The notes under the pieces: model-generated
What the model was told of the DNA's origin: nothing
The model's input: the letters and a program-made list of their open reading frames with translations, nothing else
The model's database searches: none
Shown: positions 51,854 to 62,017 of the stretch, one piece after another
How positions within the stretch are numbered: the stretch's first letter is position 1
How the letters are laid out: each line of letters starts with the position of its first letter
Translations under genes and position numbers: made by a program
IMG/VR virus record: IMGVR_UViG_3300043395_001986
Coordinates: 1 to 64,000 of that record
Direction: 5' to 3' (one strand)
Origin: a virus
Length of the DNA stretch: 64,000 nucleotides

Positions 51854-54800
51854 ATGGTAGTAAAAAAGATTTTACACATAGCTGACGTACATATTCGTAA
51901 TATTAAAAGACACGAAGAGTATCGTCAGGTATTTAACAAATTGTATAAATCATTAAAAGAACAAACTGATGATAATACAATTATTTATTTGGGTGGAGAT
52001 ATTGCGCATGCAAAATTAGAAATGTCTCCTGAATTAGTTAAGGAAATTGCAGATTTTTTAACTAATTGTGCAAATATTGCTCCAACATATTTAATTACAG
52101 GTAATCACGATTGTAATATGAATAATGTTGGTAGATTAGATGCATTAACACCAATTGTTAATTCATTAAAATTACCAAATTTAGTTTACCTAAAGGATAC
52201 CGAAATAGCGGAATTTGAGAATGCTAGATTAGTATGTTTTAGCATATTTGACCAAAAAGAAAACTGGCCAAAAGCAGAAACATTAGGAAATGATAAATTA
52301 AATATTGCATTATTTCATGGTGCAGTAGATAAATCACAAACTGACATAGGATATAAAGTTTCTTCAAAGAATTTTCCTATTGAAATTTTTGATGGATATG
52401 ATTATGCTTTGTTAGGTGATATTCATAAAAGACAAATTATGCAAGAGAAAGCAGATGGTAAACCATTTGTTGCATATTGTGGCTCATTAATTCAACAAAA
52501 CCATGGAGAAACTTTAGATAAACATGGATATATGGTATGGGATTTGGAAAACCATACTTATACTTCAATAGATATTCCAAATGATTATGGTTACTATACT
52601 TTACATATCGACAACGGAATCGTACCAGATGTGGATGATATACCTAAAATTCCTCGTCTTCGTGTTTTTGTGTCTAATACTGATAGTTCTCAAATTAAAA
52701 GAGTTACTACCGAAATTAAAAAGAAATATAAGGTTGATGATTTTACAATTACAAGAACAGATACTTTATCTAAACTCAAAAGTGGTAATAGGGATGGGCA
52801 ATTGGATATCGGGAATATTACGGATGTTGAATTCCAAAATGGGTTAATAATAGATTATCTTAAACGAAATTATCCAATAGATGATGAAATGCTGGATAAA
52901 GTTGCATCTTTAAATAGAGAAACAAATAAGAAACTTAAAGATGAAGATTTGGCTAGAAATATACACTGGAAGCCAATCCGTTTTGAGTTTTCTAATATGT
53001 TTAGTTATGGTGAAGATAATATAGTTGATTTTGATAAAATGAAAGGTATTATGGGATTGTTTGCAGCTAACGCTCAAGGTAAATCTTCATTATTTGATGC
53101 CCTTTCATTTTGTATATTTGATAAATGTAGTAGAGCATTTAAAGCATCTGCTATCCTAAATAATAGAAAATCAGCATTTCGTTGTAAATTACATTTTCAG
53201 ATAAACGGAGAAAATTTCTTTATAGAAAGAATAGCAAAGACAGTTAAGAAAGGAGAAGCAGTAAAGGTTGATGTACAATTTTGGAAAGAAGATAGCGGTG
53301 AAGTTGTTGTCCTAAACGGAACAGAACGCAGAGATACTGATACTATTATTTCGCAATATCTGGGAACATACGAAGATTTCGTTTTAACTGCATTATCTTT
53401 ACAGGGTAATAACTCATTGTTTATTGATAAATCACAATCGGAGAGAAAAGATTTATTGGCTCAGTTTATGGGCATTAATATATTTGATAAATTATATAAT
53501 ATAGCAATTGAAGATACAAAAGAAGTTTCTACTTTATTAAGAAGATTTAAAAGTGAAGATTTCACATCTGAACTTGCTCAAAATGAAAAGGATTTAGAAA
53601 AATTAGAAGATGATTTTGAAGAATTGGAAATTGAGAAAGAAGGATATGAAGACAGGCAAGAAGAATTAAATGAAGAAATAGCAGAACTTGCCGCTCAATT
53701 AACACCAATTGATGGAAATCTCAATCTTAATTCTTTAACAAAATCTAAAAGTAAATTAGAAGATGAAATAGAAAATATAATTTCATTGATTTCTACAAAA
53801 GAAAATAATATTTCTATATTAGAAGGAAAGGTTCAAGAAATTTCACAATCAATAGATGATAAGAAATCATTTGGTGGAACTATTGAGATAGAAACAGCAT
53901 ATTCAAATTATCAGAAAAAACAAAAAGAATTAATCGAAGCAACAAAAGTTTATGATAATGCAAAATTACATTTAAGTTCTGCAGAAGAAAAGATTAAACA
54001 TTTGGATAATCATAAATACGACCCAAATTGTAAATTTTGTTGTGATAATGAATTTGTTAAAGATGCAATGAGAGCAAAAGAAGCATTGCCTCAATTAGAA
54101 GGAATTGTTAAGCAAGCAATGATTGATTGTGTTGGTATTCAACAAAACATAGATACAATGGAAGGTGTTGAAGAACAATATAATGAATGGAATGAACTTA
54201 AATTAAAATTTTTAAAAGGAAATTCATTAATAGATACTGCAAAAATTGAATTAGGTAGTCAAAGAACATCTTTACAACTTAAACAAAATCAATTATCTAC
54301 AATAGAAAGTGATATTGAAAGATATCATACTAATGAAGTAAGTATTCAAACCAATGAAAGATTAAATTATGAAATAGAAGTTAAAAGGGGTGAACTTGCA
54401 AATATAACAAAAGATGTAAGAGAAGTAAGTAGTAAATTAATGGAAGCAAATGGAACAATTGGCTCATTAAAATCAAAAATACAATCCATATATACAAGAA
54501 TGGAAGAGGTATCCACTTTGGAAGATAAGTTCAAAACATATGAATATTATATCGACTCGATTAAGAGAGATGGTGTTTCATATGAACTTATCTCCAAAGC
54601 TCTTCCTGTAATTGAAGGTGAGGTAAATAATATTCTACAACAAATTGTAGATTTTGGTGTTACACTTCAAATGGATGGTAAAAGTATAAATGGAAAAATT
54701 GTCTACGAAGACCAAGAGTGGCCATTGGAAATGTGTAGTGGCATGGAAAAGTTTATTAGTGGATTGGCAATTAGGGTTGCACTCATTAATGTTTGTCACC

Positions 54801-55009
54801 TTCCTCGTCCAAACTTTTTAGTAATTGATGAGGGATTTGGTACATTAGATAGTGAGAATTTAACATCTATGTTTATGTTATTTGATTATCTTAAAACTCA
54901 ATTTGATTATATAATTGTTATTTCACATTTAGACCAAATGAGAGATATTGTTGATAATTTAATTGAAATTAAGAAAACAGATGGCTTCTCCTCTATAATT
55001 TATAAGTAA
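51854..55009 (+). CDS. SbcD-SbcC (Mre11-Rad50) single-chain fusion
   Basis: Residues 1-350 carry the phosphodiesterase motifs of Mre11/SbcD: ADVHIR, GGDIAH, TGNHD, FHGAVD and GDIHKR. From about 390 the Rad50/SbcC part begins: Walker A ANAQGKSS (about 403-410), long coiled coils around a zinc hook CKFC (726-729), the signature CSGMEKFISGLA (about 961) and Walker B LVIDEG (about 988-993). In T4 these are separate genes (47 and 46). The fused nuclease-ATPase would process DNA ends for recombination-dependent replication and degradation of host DNA. Confidence 0.93.
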   Translation: MVVKKILHIADVHIRNIKRHEEYRQVFNKLYKSLKEQTDDNTIIYLGGDIAHAKLEMSPELVKEIADFLTNCANIAPTYLITGNHDCNMNNVGRLDALTPIVNSLKLPNLVYLKDTEIAEFENARLVCFSIFDQKENWPKAETLGNDKLNIALFHGAVDKSQTDIGYKVSSKNFPIEIFDGYDYALLGDIHKRQIMQEKADGKPFVAYCGSLIQQNHGETLDKHGYMVWDLENHTYTSIDIPNDYGYYTLHIDNGIVPDVDDIPKIPRLRVFVSNTDSSQIKRVTTEIKKKYKVDDFTITRTDTLSKLKSGNRDGQLDIGNITDVEFQNGLIIDYLKRNYPIDDEMLDKVASLNRETNKKLKDEDLARNIHWKPIRFEFSNMFSYGEDNIVDFDKMKGIMGLFAANAQGKSSLFDALSFCIFDKCSRAFKASAILNNRKSAFRCKLHFQINGENFFIERIAKTVKKGEAVKVDVQFWKEDSGEVVVLNGTERRDTDTIISQYLGTYEDFVLTALSLQGNNSLFIDKSQSERKDLLAQFMGINIFDKLYNIAIEDTKEVSTLLRRFKSEDFTSELAQNEKDLEKLEDDFEELEIEKEGYEDRQEELNEEIAELAAQLTPIDGNLNLNSLTKSKSKLEDEIENIISLISTKENNISILEGKVQEISQSIDDKKSFGGTIEIETAYSNYQKKQKELIEATKVYDNAKLHLSSAEEKIKHLDNHKYDPNCKFCCDNEFVKDAMRAKEALPQLEGIVKQAMIDCVGIQQNIDTMEGVEEQYNEWNELKLKFLKGNSLIDTAKIELGSQRTSLQLKQNQLSTIESDIERYHTNEVSIQTNERLNYEIEVKRGELANITKDVREVSSKLMEANGTIGSLKSKIQSIYTRMEEVSTLEDKFKTYEYYIDSIKRDGVSYELISKALPVIEGEVNNILQQIVDFGVTLQMDGKSINGKIVYEDQEWPLEMCSGMEKFISGLAIRVALINVCHLPRPNFLVIDEGFGTLDSENLTSMFMLFDYLKTQFDYIIVISHLDQMRDIVDNLIEIKKTDGFSSIIYK

Positions 55010-55011
55010 AA

Positions 55012-55019
55012 TACTTATA
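55012..55019 (+). promoter_or_regulatory. TACTTATA box, candidate late promoter
   Basis: TACTTATA lies 19 nt before the ATG of the tail fibre gene, the same variant as at 756-763. Confidence 0.4.
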
Positions 55020-55038
55020 TTAAAGTATTTACCAAAAT

Positions 55039-58000
55039 ATGGCAGTAGAGAAAAAACAGGTTTTTAAACAGAATTTAAAAAGCTATAGCACATTCATCCA
55101 AGATACGGCTGCAAATTCTACCTATTTTAAAGTAACAGAATTACCAGATACATTAACAGGTGGTAAAAATGCATTCTTAATAGAAGGTTCTGATTTACTA
55201 CAATTGGGTAGTGAAATTAAAATTGAAATTTTAGATTCAACGGGTGTACCTGTTTATATAGAAGCAGCAGACGGTTATGCTACATCATCATTTGATTCAA
55301 ATGGTAATCCAATAATTACCGAATATTACGAAGGTACTTCTAAAATAGTATCAATGTATGTTTATACCGATACATCATACGGTCCTGCTCAAATTACAAT
55401 ATTAGGTGAAGCAAAATATTATTTAGACCAAAATAATATTAAACAAGAAATACCTGCAGATTGGAAAGGTGTTTATAATGTTAAATGGCAACGAAATTTA
55501 ACAATAAATCCGTCATTAGCTAATACAACAAAGGTAAGATTTTATAAAAGGCCAACTGCTAATATTACTGAAATACTTTCACCAATTTATAGAATTGAAA
55601 GTGGTTCAAAAGTAGCATCAAACGTTACGGCTTCTTTTGCAAATATTATTTTATCTCAATTAGATACCTTTGCAGGAGATGTAAAAAGAGTAAAAGTATT
55701 TAGAACATCAGCGGGCGATATATCCGATTACGATTTGATACAAGATATATATGTCGAATCAAAGGAATTATTAACTACACTTAATATAAGTGGAAGTGTT
55801 AAAGGAGAAGCGGGTTTATTGACGGCCGATACATTAAAAAATACATGGAATACTGGCTCATTAAACACATATTTAACGAGTAGTAGAATTGATAATGGAT
55901 GTAGACTTACAGGTAGTGGATATTTTACATTTACAGGTTCATTGAACATCAGTTCTACAAATGTTTATGAATTAACATTAGATGCATTTTATTCATCATC
56001 AACCGCTAGTAATTTGGGAATTTATATTAGTGGTTCTAATAATGGTGAAATTTTATTAGCATCACTAAATGGAATAACTCCTGTTAAGAATTTAGAAAAT
56101 CAATTGATATCATTTACACTATCAAATGATGAACCAAGTGCTAGTCTATATTTATCTCAATCACAAGGTGAATGGCATATAGGTAATTTAAGTTTAAAAC
56201 TAACAGAAGATACTGCATTTTCTCCAACTGAAATAAGTTTTGTTACATCAATGCCAACTGTCATTGGTAATGAGACGTATAATTTCAAATTTGAGTTTTA
56301 TGATGTAAATAATAACTATGTTCCAATATCAGTTACACAATCGGCAACATTTACTGGTGGTAATAATAATATTGGTGGCACAATTACATTAATTAGTGGT
56401 TCAACGAGTGCATTATCACAATCAGTATCTTATGATTTATGGTTCAATCCAACTGGTAGTTTAACAGCATCGGTTTCACATTCATATTCATCATCATTAG
56501 GATATACCGCAGCAGCCAGTGCGTCATTACAAAGTTCATCTTTATATATAAGTTCATCTGTTAGTGGGACAATTTCAAATGTAAGTTCATCATTAAGTAG
56601 TAGTATATCAACATCACTTTCACAATCATACGCATACACGGACGAAATTTCAGCATCTAATTTTTTAGAATTTACAGATGTTAATAGTAGAATATTCACC
56701 GATTCAACTGGATTGGTAAGTAGAACACCTTCAACCGGTGTTTCTGGTTTATATTTAGGTCAGAGTTATTTAGGTTATCACAACGGAAATGGGCTAGTTA
56801 CCGGTTGGAAAACATATATGTCTAATACTGGTAATTTCTTTTTAACATCATCACAAACAAATGGAGGATATTTAGTTTGGGATAGTGCAGCAGCAACCTT
56901 ACAAATAAAAGGTGCAATTGATATAACAGGTGGTTCAGCAAGAACTGATATAGATAACGCAGCCCTATCTGCTTCAAATGCATTTGATTCTGCAAGTTCG
57001 TATAGTGCATCAATATCCGCATCAACATTCTTTACAACAAATTTATTAGATGGTAGAATATTCACAGATTCAACGGGTAAAATAGTAAAACCACCAGTAA
57101 ATACTGCATCTAATTATGGATTATATTTAGGTTCTTCATATATGGGGTTTTATAGTGGAAGTGGTTGGAGAACCTATATGGATAATTTAGGAAAATTCTA
57201 TTTAACAGGCTCTCTAACAGATGGATATTCAAATTATTTAACGTGGGATGGTGCAGGAACATTGACTGTAGCGGGTGCAATTAATATAACAGGTGGAACG
57301 GCAAATGATAGAATTAATGGAGTAGCAGATTCCGCATCAGCAGCAAGTGCAAGTGCTTTTAATGCAAGTGGAAGTGCATTTGCAGCAGATTCAAAAATAT
57401 TCACAGATGCAAATGGTAGAATAGTAAAAGCACCTTCAACTGGTGTAGCCGGCTTATTTTTAGGAAGTTCTTATTTAGGTTATCACAACGGAGATGGTAC
57501 AGCATTAGGTTGGAAAACCTATATGGCTAATAATGGTAATTTCTTTTTAACAGGTTCAACGGGTGGTTGGTTAAAATGGGATTCAAGCGCAGGAACATTG
57601 GATATAAAAGGTTCTATTAATATCACAGGTGGAAACGCAGCAACTCAAGATTATGTAAATACTGCAACATCTTCATTATCGGGTTCAGTAGCAACATCTG
57701 TAAACGCTGCACAAACAACTGCAAATTCAGCAAATTCAGCAGCAGCTTATGCATTACAGAATGCAAACACATCTTCAATTAATTCATTAGATGATAGAAT
57801 TTTTAATGATGCTGTTGGTAAAATAAATAAAACGGCAACTCCTGGAACCGGTACTGGATTATTTTTAGACCAAAAAAAGTTAGGGTTTTATGATGGTGCA
57901 GATTGGAAAACATTTATGAGTTCTTCTGGTTTGTTTTATTTAACAGGAAGTGCAGGTGGAAACGCTTTACTATGGGATGGTGCAAACTTAATAATAAGAG

Positions 58001-59355
58001 GACAAATCAAAGTATCAGATGGAAGTGAAGTTACATCAACAACTATATCAAACGCAGCAAGTGCATTACAAAATGGTCAAACAAATAAATCTTTAGGATT
58101 AAGTGGTGGTAGTATAGGTGGGGTAACAATCGCACCATCTAGTATATATATTGGAAACGGAAATTGGGCGAATTCTGATACTGGTTTTTTCGTTAATAGT
58201 GGTGGATATTTTTCTTTAAAAGATAAACTAACATGGGATACAAATAACCTTAAAGTACAAGGTGAAATAACCGCAGATAGTGGTATAATTGGGGGATGGA
58301 CAATTGGTGGAAATAAATTATATAGAACAAATAAATTAGAATTAGATGCAGGTGCAACATACCCAGCAATTAATGTATATGGTTCAGATAACATACCAAG
58401 AGTAATTATAAATAACAGCCCAACTCTTTCATCATTAACTGGTGGTGGAGCTGGAAGTGCAAACGTAGCTCAATATTCAATTGGAAATAGTACATCTGGA
58501 GTACAAAGATATGCTCCACCAATAAGTATACCGACAGTAGCAGGAGCAGTATATAATCTTACAATTACATTTATAGAACCAGATGGTAATGAGATTTGTA
58601 ATTTTAGTCTTGATACTTCAACCGGTAATATTATTACACGAATGGATATATGGGATACTGCATTATCTACTCAATTGCAAAATATTTGGTACGATACATC
58701 AGATACCATATATAACGATTCGTCCTGGACATGGACAGATGCGGGTGGAATTTATAATAGGACAATAACAACATCTGTGGTAGGAGATGGTACTATCTTA
58801 AAATTAAGACCAGGAATAATGTATAATGGTAGTAGACAGACAGCAAGAAGCCTTGTATTCCCTGCATATTCATATAGTTACCAACAGACGGTTTCTAAAA
58901 CGGAAATTATTCCAGGCGGGATGCAAATTGTAAATAGTACAGCAGCATATTTAAAAGCAGATAGAACTGTCACCGATAGTGCAGCAACACCTTGGATGAC
59001 ATCAGCGGGAAACTGGTCACATAATGGAACATTAATAACAACATCTGATAGAAATATTAAAAATAATATAATACCAATTGATTTTGATTTGACAAAATTA
59101 AATGAAATAGATGGATATTCATATAATAAGGCAATTGATTATGATGAAGATGGTAATCCTGATACAATTATTTCTACATATGGTGTGATAGCACAAGAAA
59201 TAGAAACTATATTACCAAATGCAGTATCAACAAATACTAATACTGGAATTAAAGGAGTTGATTACAACGCGGTAACCGGTATGTTAGTATCCGCAATAAA
59301 AAAGCTATACTTAAAAGTAAATCAATTAGAAGCACAAATTAGTGGCTCAAAATAA
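55039..59355 (+). CDS. Tail fibre protein with S74 intramolecular chaperone
   Basis: The C-terminus holds a peptidase-S74 domain: TSDRNIKNNI at about residue 1335 provides the self-cleavage Ser1336 and Lys1341 region, followed by YGVIAQEIE and GVDYNAVTGMLV. After trimer assembly this domain would cut itself off. Four related modules start near residues 551, 673, 786 and 920 (R/K-IFTDS/A...GLYLG...WKTYM...FYLTGS...ITGG). N-terminal parts are Ser/Thr-rich beta. It probably binds the host surface, and a glycan module follows downstream. Confidence 0.9.
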   Translation: MAVEKKQVFKQNLKSYSTFIQDTAANSTYFKVTELPDTLTGGKNAFLIEGSDLLQLGSEIKIEILDSTGVPVYIEAADGYATSSFDSNGNPIITEYYEGTSKIVSMYVYTDTSYGPAQITILGEAKYYLDQNNIKQEIPADWKGVYNVKWQRNLTINPSLANTTKVRFYKRPTANITEILSPIYRIESGSKVASNVTASFANIILSQLDTFAGDVKRVKVFRTSAGDISDYDLIQDIYVESKELLTTLNISGSVKGEAGLLTADTLKNTWNTGSLNTYLTSSRIDNGCRLTGSGYFTFTGSLNISSTNVYELTLDAFYSSSTASNLGIYISGSNNGEILLASLNGITPVKNLENQLISFTLSNDEPSASLYLSQSQGEWHIGNLSLKLTEDTAFSPTEISFVTSMPTVIGNETYNFKFEFYDVNNNYVPISVTQSATFTGGNNNIGGTITLISGSTSALSQSVSYDLWFNPTGSLTASVSHSYSSSLGYTAAASASLQSSSLYISSSVSGTISNVSSSLSSSISTSLSQSYAYTDEISASNFLEFTDVNSRIFTDSTGLVSRTPSTGVSGLYLGQSYLGYHNGNGLVTGWKTYMSNTGNFFLTSSQTNGGYLVWDSAAATLQIKGAIDITGGSARTDIDNAALSASNAFDSASSYSASISASTFFTTNLLDGRIFTDSTGKIVKPPVNTASNYGLYLGSSYMGFYSGSGWRTYMDNLGKFYLTGSLTDGYSNYLTWDGAGTLTVAGAINITGGTANDRINGVADSASAASASAFNASGSAFAADSKIFTDANGRIVKAPSTGVAGLFLGSSYLGYHNGDGTALGWKTYMANNGNFFLTGSTGGWLKWDSSAGTLDIKGSINITGGNAATQDYVNTATSSLSGSVATSVNAAQTTANSANSAAAYALQNANTSSINSLDDRIFNDAVGKINKTATPGTGTGLFLDQKKLGFYDGADWKTFMSSSGLFYLTGSAGGNALLWDGANLIIRGQIKVSDGSEVTSTTISNAASALQNGQTNKSLGLSGGSIGGVTIAPSSIYIGNGNWANSDTGFFVNSGGYFSLKDKLTWDTNNLKVQGEITADSGIIGGWTIGGNKLYRTNKLELDAGATYPAINVYGSDNIPRVIINNSPTLSSLTGGGAGSANVAQYSIGNSTSGVQRYAPPISIPTVAGAVYNLTITFIEPDGNEICNFSLDTSTGNIITRMDIWDTALSTQLQNIWYDTSDTIYNDSSWTWTDAGGIYNRTITTSVVGDGTILKLRPGIMYNGSRQTARSLVFPAYSYSYQQTVSKTEIIPGGMQIVNSTAAYLKADRTVTDSAATPWMTSAGNWSHNGTLITTSDRNIKNNIIPIDFDLTKLNEIDGYSYNKAIDYDEDGNPDTIISTYGVIAQEIETILPNAVSTNTNTGIKGVDYNAVTGMLVSAIKKLYLKVNQLEAQISGSK

Positions 59356-59361
59356 TCAGTT

Positions 59362-60375
59362 ATGCTAGATGTTTTAGTTACAACAGGTGCCGGAAATGTA
59401 CCAATCGGTGGAAGTGATATATGGGTTAATATGTTCTTAAACGAAGTGTTACCATATTTACAAAGTAATGTTGTATTGTATATAGATAACAAACTACCAG
59501 TAGGATTTGATATTAAAAGTTTACCTGTACGCTATGTTGTAACAAATGAAGATGAAAGAATAGTTGATTTAGTTTTAAACAAAGCAGATAGAATACATTT
59601 TCTTCATAACAATTATTTTGAAAGACCTAAATTGTGGAAATATAAACAAAAATTTCACACATATTTTTGTCACGCATATATTCAAGAAATTATAAACACA
59701 AATATAGAATTAGGGCTTGATAAAATTTATTTACCAACAAAAATGGATTTAAATTGGGAACAAAATGTAATTAAAGAATGTAAGAAAGTTGTATGGATTG
59801 GGTGTAATGATGGATTGGTTGAAAAACAACACAAAGATAAATGTATTAGAATACCAAACTACTACCAATTCACAGAAAATAAACCATTTGAATATAAGAA
59901 CGATAAAATAGGATATGCAGCAAGAATTGAAACAAGAAAAGCACCACATTATTTAAGTGGCAAACAGGCTTTAATTTGTTCAAATGCAATGGATTGGGAA
60001 AATTACAAAGAGTATTTTAAAATAAATGATAGGAAAATAAAATTTTACCATTATAATTTGGAAAATCACAAAAATTTCTTTAATTTAGACTTCTCTGTAT
60101 TCCACGCTTGCTACTTAAATGAGCCGTTTGGATATTCTATATTTAACGCAGTAGATTATGGAAAATTACCAATATTACATTCCGATTGGTGTCCAGAATT
60201 AGAGTACAAATATAGAGCAAGTACGAAAGAAGAATTTGATAATGTTTATGAAATTATTAAATTAGATTCGTTTGAAGAAAAAGAAAAAGAGTTTTATAAT
60301 TTAAAATTCTTTTTACAAAGATTCACCAGCAGAGAAAAATGGATTGGAAAAATAGTAAGTGTTTTAAATAAATGA
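59362..60375 (+). CDS. GT-B-type glycosyltransferase-like protein
   Basis: The 337-residue protein has an N-terminal GAGNVPIGGSDIW segment and a C-terminal YAARIETRKAPHYL, then NEPFGYSIFNAVDYGKLPIL, the E/NPFG-type pattern of GT-B donor-binding domains (GT4-like). Donor and acceptor are unknown. It starts 6 nt after the tail fibre stop and couples to the next gene by ATGA. Confidence 0.65.
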   Translation: MLDVLVTTGAGNVPIGGSDIWVNMFLNEVLPYLQSNVVLYIDNKLPVGFDIKSLPVRYVVTNEDERIVDLVLNKADRIHFLHNNYFERPKLWKYKQKFHTYFCHAYIQEIINTNIELGLDKIYLPTKMDLNWEQNVIKECKKVVWIGCNDGLVEKQHKDKCIRIPNYYQFTENKPFEYKNDKIGYAARIETRKAPHYLSGKQALICSNAMDWENYKEYFKINDRKIKFYHYNLENHKNFFNLDFSVFHACYLNEPFGYSIFNAVDYGKLPILHSDWCPELEYKYRASTKEEFDNVYEIIKLDSFEEKEKEFYNLKFFLQRFTSREKWIGKIVSVLNK

Positions 60376-61127
60376 TAACAAATAAAGATTACATTAAAAA
60401 TTATATCACCAATAATTTAGAATTTAATGAGGTTGGTGAAGAAGTGTTAAAAGATGTCCCATATCGTTGGTCACATGGTGCAACAGATGAACATTTAGGC
60501 GATGGACTAATTATATACTCTATTATTCAGTATATGAGAGCAAAAGTATGTGTATGTTTAGGCAGTGGTGGCGGATTTATACCTAGAATTATGACACAGG
60601 CTAGAATTGATTTACATTCTCAAAATATATTAGAAGGTAATAGAGATTATAATTGGGGTGATATTGGAACAACATATGTAGTAGATGCAATGAATGGAAT
60701 TGGTGGTAATGTAAATTGGTTTAAAGAAGAATCTTTCTTTAGAAGAACATTTTATCCAAGAATTATTAATGATACAACTGCAAATGCATTTCATAATTTT
60801 TTTGTATTAAATGATATTAAGATTGATTATTTGCATATTGATGCAGGTCATTCATACGAAAACGTAAAAGAAGATTTTGAATTATATTCTCAATTAATGA
60901 GTGAGAATGGTATTATATCAATTCACGATACAGACCCGAATTACGCGGATAAATACATAGTTACAAATGAAGTAAAAGATAGAGGAGACCACGATGATTG
61001 GAGTGGACCAATTAAATTAGCAAAAGAAATAGATACTGAAAAATGGCAAGTTTTTGACCTATTTAATTTTGGCATTATAAAAAACAAACCAGCTTCAACC
61101 GGATTAACTTTAGTAAGAAAAAAATAA
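60372..61127 (+). CDS. Class I methyltransferase (MTase_24/CmcI-like)
   Basis: VCVCLGSGGGFIPRI is the SAM-binding strand and IDYLHIDAGHSYENVKEDF the acidic metal-site region typical of TylF/CmcI-like O-methyltransferases; IISIHDTDP continues the pattern. Context suggests methylation of a glycan. TAATG couples it to the next gene. Confidence 0.7.
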   Translation: MITNKDYIKNYITNNLEFNEVGEEVLKDVPYRWSHGATDEHLGDGLIIYSIIQYMRAKVCVCLGSGGGFIPRIMTQARIDLHSQNILEGNRDYNWGDIGTTYVVDAMNGIGGNVNWFKEESFFRRTFYPRIINDTTANAFHNFFVLNDIKIDYLHIDAGHSYENVKEDFELYSQLMSENGIISIHDTDPNYADKYIVTNEVKDRGDHDDWSGPIKLAKEIDTEKWQVFDLFNFGIIKNKPASTGLTLVRKK

Positions 61128-61981
61128 TGAAACCAAAATTAGTTACTGTCACAGGGCATAGAACAAATACATTATGGCATCAACTAAACCATTATAAAGA
61201 TATGGTTAGTGATATTTTTGTTATTACATATGAAAACGAAGATTCTCCAAAAAATATAAAAGGAGAAGTTGAATATATTTGCAAACAATTTGGAATTACA
61301 CCACATACTGTCAGAACACATAGACCTTTTGATTGGGAATATGTAACACAATTATATAATGAAACAAAAATGTTACACCCAAATGATTGGTGGATTGTAT
61401 CAGATGATGACGAGTTTCAAATATATAATGATTTAGTTGAAAACATAATTGATGAGTGTGAAGAATTTGGATATAAATTTGTAACGGGTGGATTTATAGA
61501 TAGAATTGGGTTTAATGGTGATTTTCCAAAAATAAAAGAGAAAGAAGACATTTGGAAGCAATTTCCAATGGCTGGATTTTTTCGATATCCAATGAGTGGA
61601 GCGTGTCCAAATAAAGTTACCTTAATGAAAGGATGGATAGAACTTACACCTGGACAGCATTATGCAAAAATAGATGGTCAAACAACTTGGAGATGGCAAG
61701 GTTGGAACCACCCACTTCGATATCCAGTAGATAGAAACTTTACGCAAGTGCATCATTTTAAATGGGATTCAACCGTCGTAGATAGATTGCAAGATGTTGC
61801 AAATATTGGTAAAGTTTATGCATTTTCAAAAGAATATAAAGAAATGTATGAAGCATTAAAAGAAAATAATTTTATGCTTGATATTTATGATAAGAAATAT
61901 ATGTTTGAAGAAGTAAATAAAATTGGATATCACTACTATAAAAGTTGGGGTAAACTTTCTAAAATAATTCAATCAATATAA
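61127..61981 (+). CDS. GT-A-type glycosyltransferase-like protein
   Basis: WWIVSDDDEFQIY (Asp93-95) fits the metal-binding DXD motif of GT-A enzymes. The start LVTVTGHRTNTLWHQL and the late QVHHFKWDSTVVDRL with a histidine pair resemble bacterial proteins related to GT2/GT92. The acceptor is unknown. It ends 36 nt before the next gene, which has its own promoter. Confidence 0.6.
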   Translation: MKPKLVTVTGHRTNTLWHQLNHYKDMVSDIFVITYENEDSPKNIKGEVEYICKQFGITPHTVRTHRPFDWEYVTQLYNETKMLHPNDWWIVSDDDEFQIYNDLVENIIDECEEFGYKFVTGGFIDRIGFNGDFPKIKEKEDIWKQFPMAGFFRYPMSGACPNKVTLMKGWIELTPGQHYAKIDGQTTWRWQGWNHPLRYPVDRNFTQVHHFKWDSTVVDRLQDVANIGKVYAFSKEYKEMYEALKENNFMLDIYDKKYMFEEVNKIGYHYYKSWGKLSKIIQSI

Positions 61982-62013
61982 TTTGTTTATTTGAAATAAA
62001 TTCGTTACATTTG
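61982..62013 (+). promoter_or_regulatory. Host-like (Bacteroidota) promoter
   Basis: TTTG (61982-61985), a 20-nt spacer and TACATTTG (62006-62013) match the consensus exactly. The ATG at 62018 is only 4 nt downstream, so the message would be nearly leaderless. Confidence 0.75.
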
Positions 62014-62017
62014 TAAA

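Noticed and set aside
52581-52847. Second + frame inside the SbcD-SbcC gene
   Set aside because: It lies inside motifs of a real gene and has no family resemblance.
756-55019. TATTTATA boxes as leftward T4-type late promoters (TATAAATA on the - strand)
   Set aside because: No minus-strand genes are supported, and the boxes keep a fixed distance to + strand starts, so a + strand role is more likely.
56689-58020. Repeats in the tail fibre gene as a CRISPR-like or tandem DNA repeat array
   Set aside because: Similarity is at protein level with diverged codons and unequal spacing; these are fibre modules, not DNA repeats.
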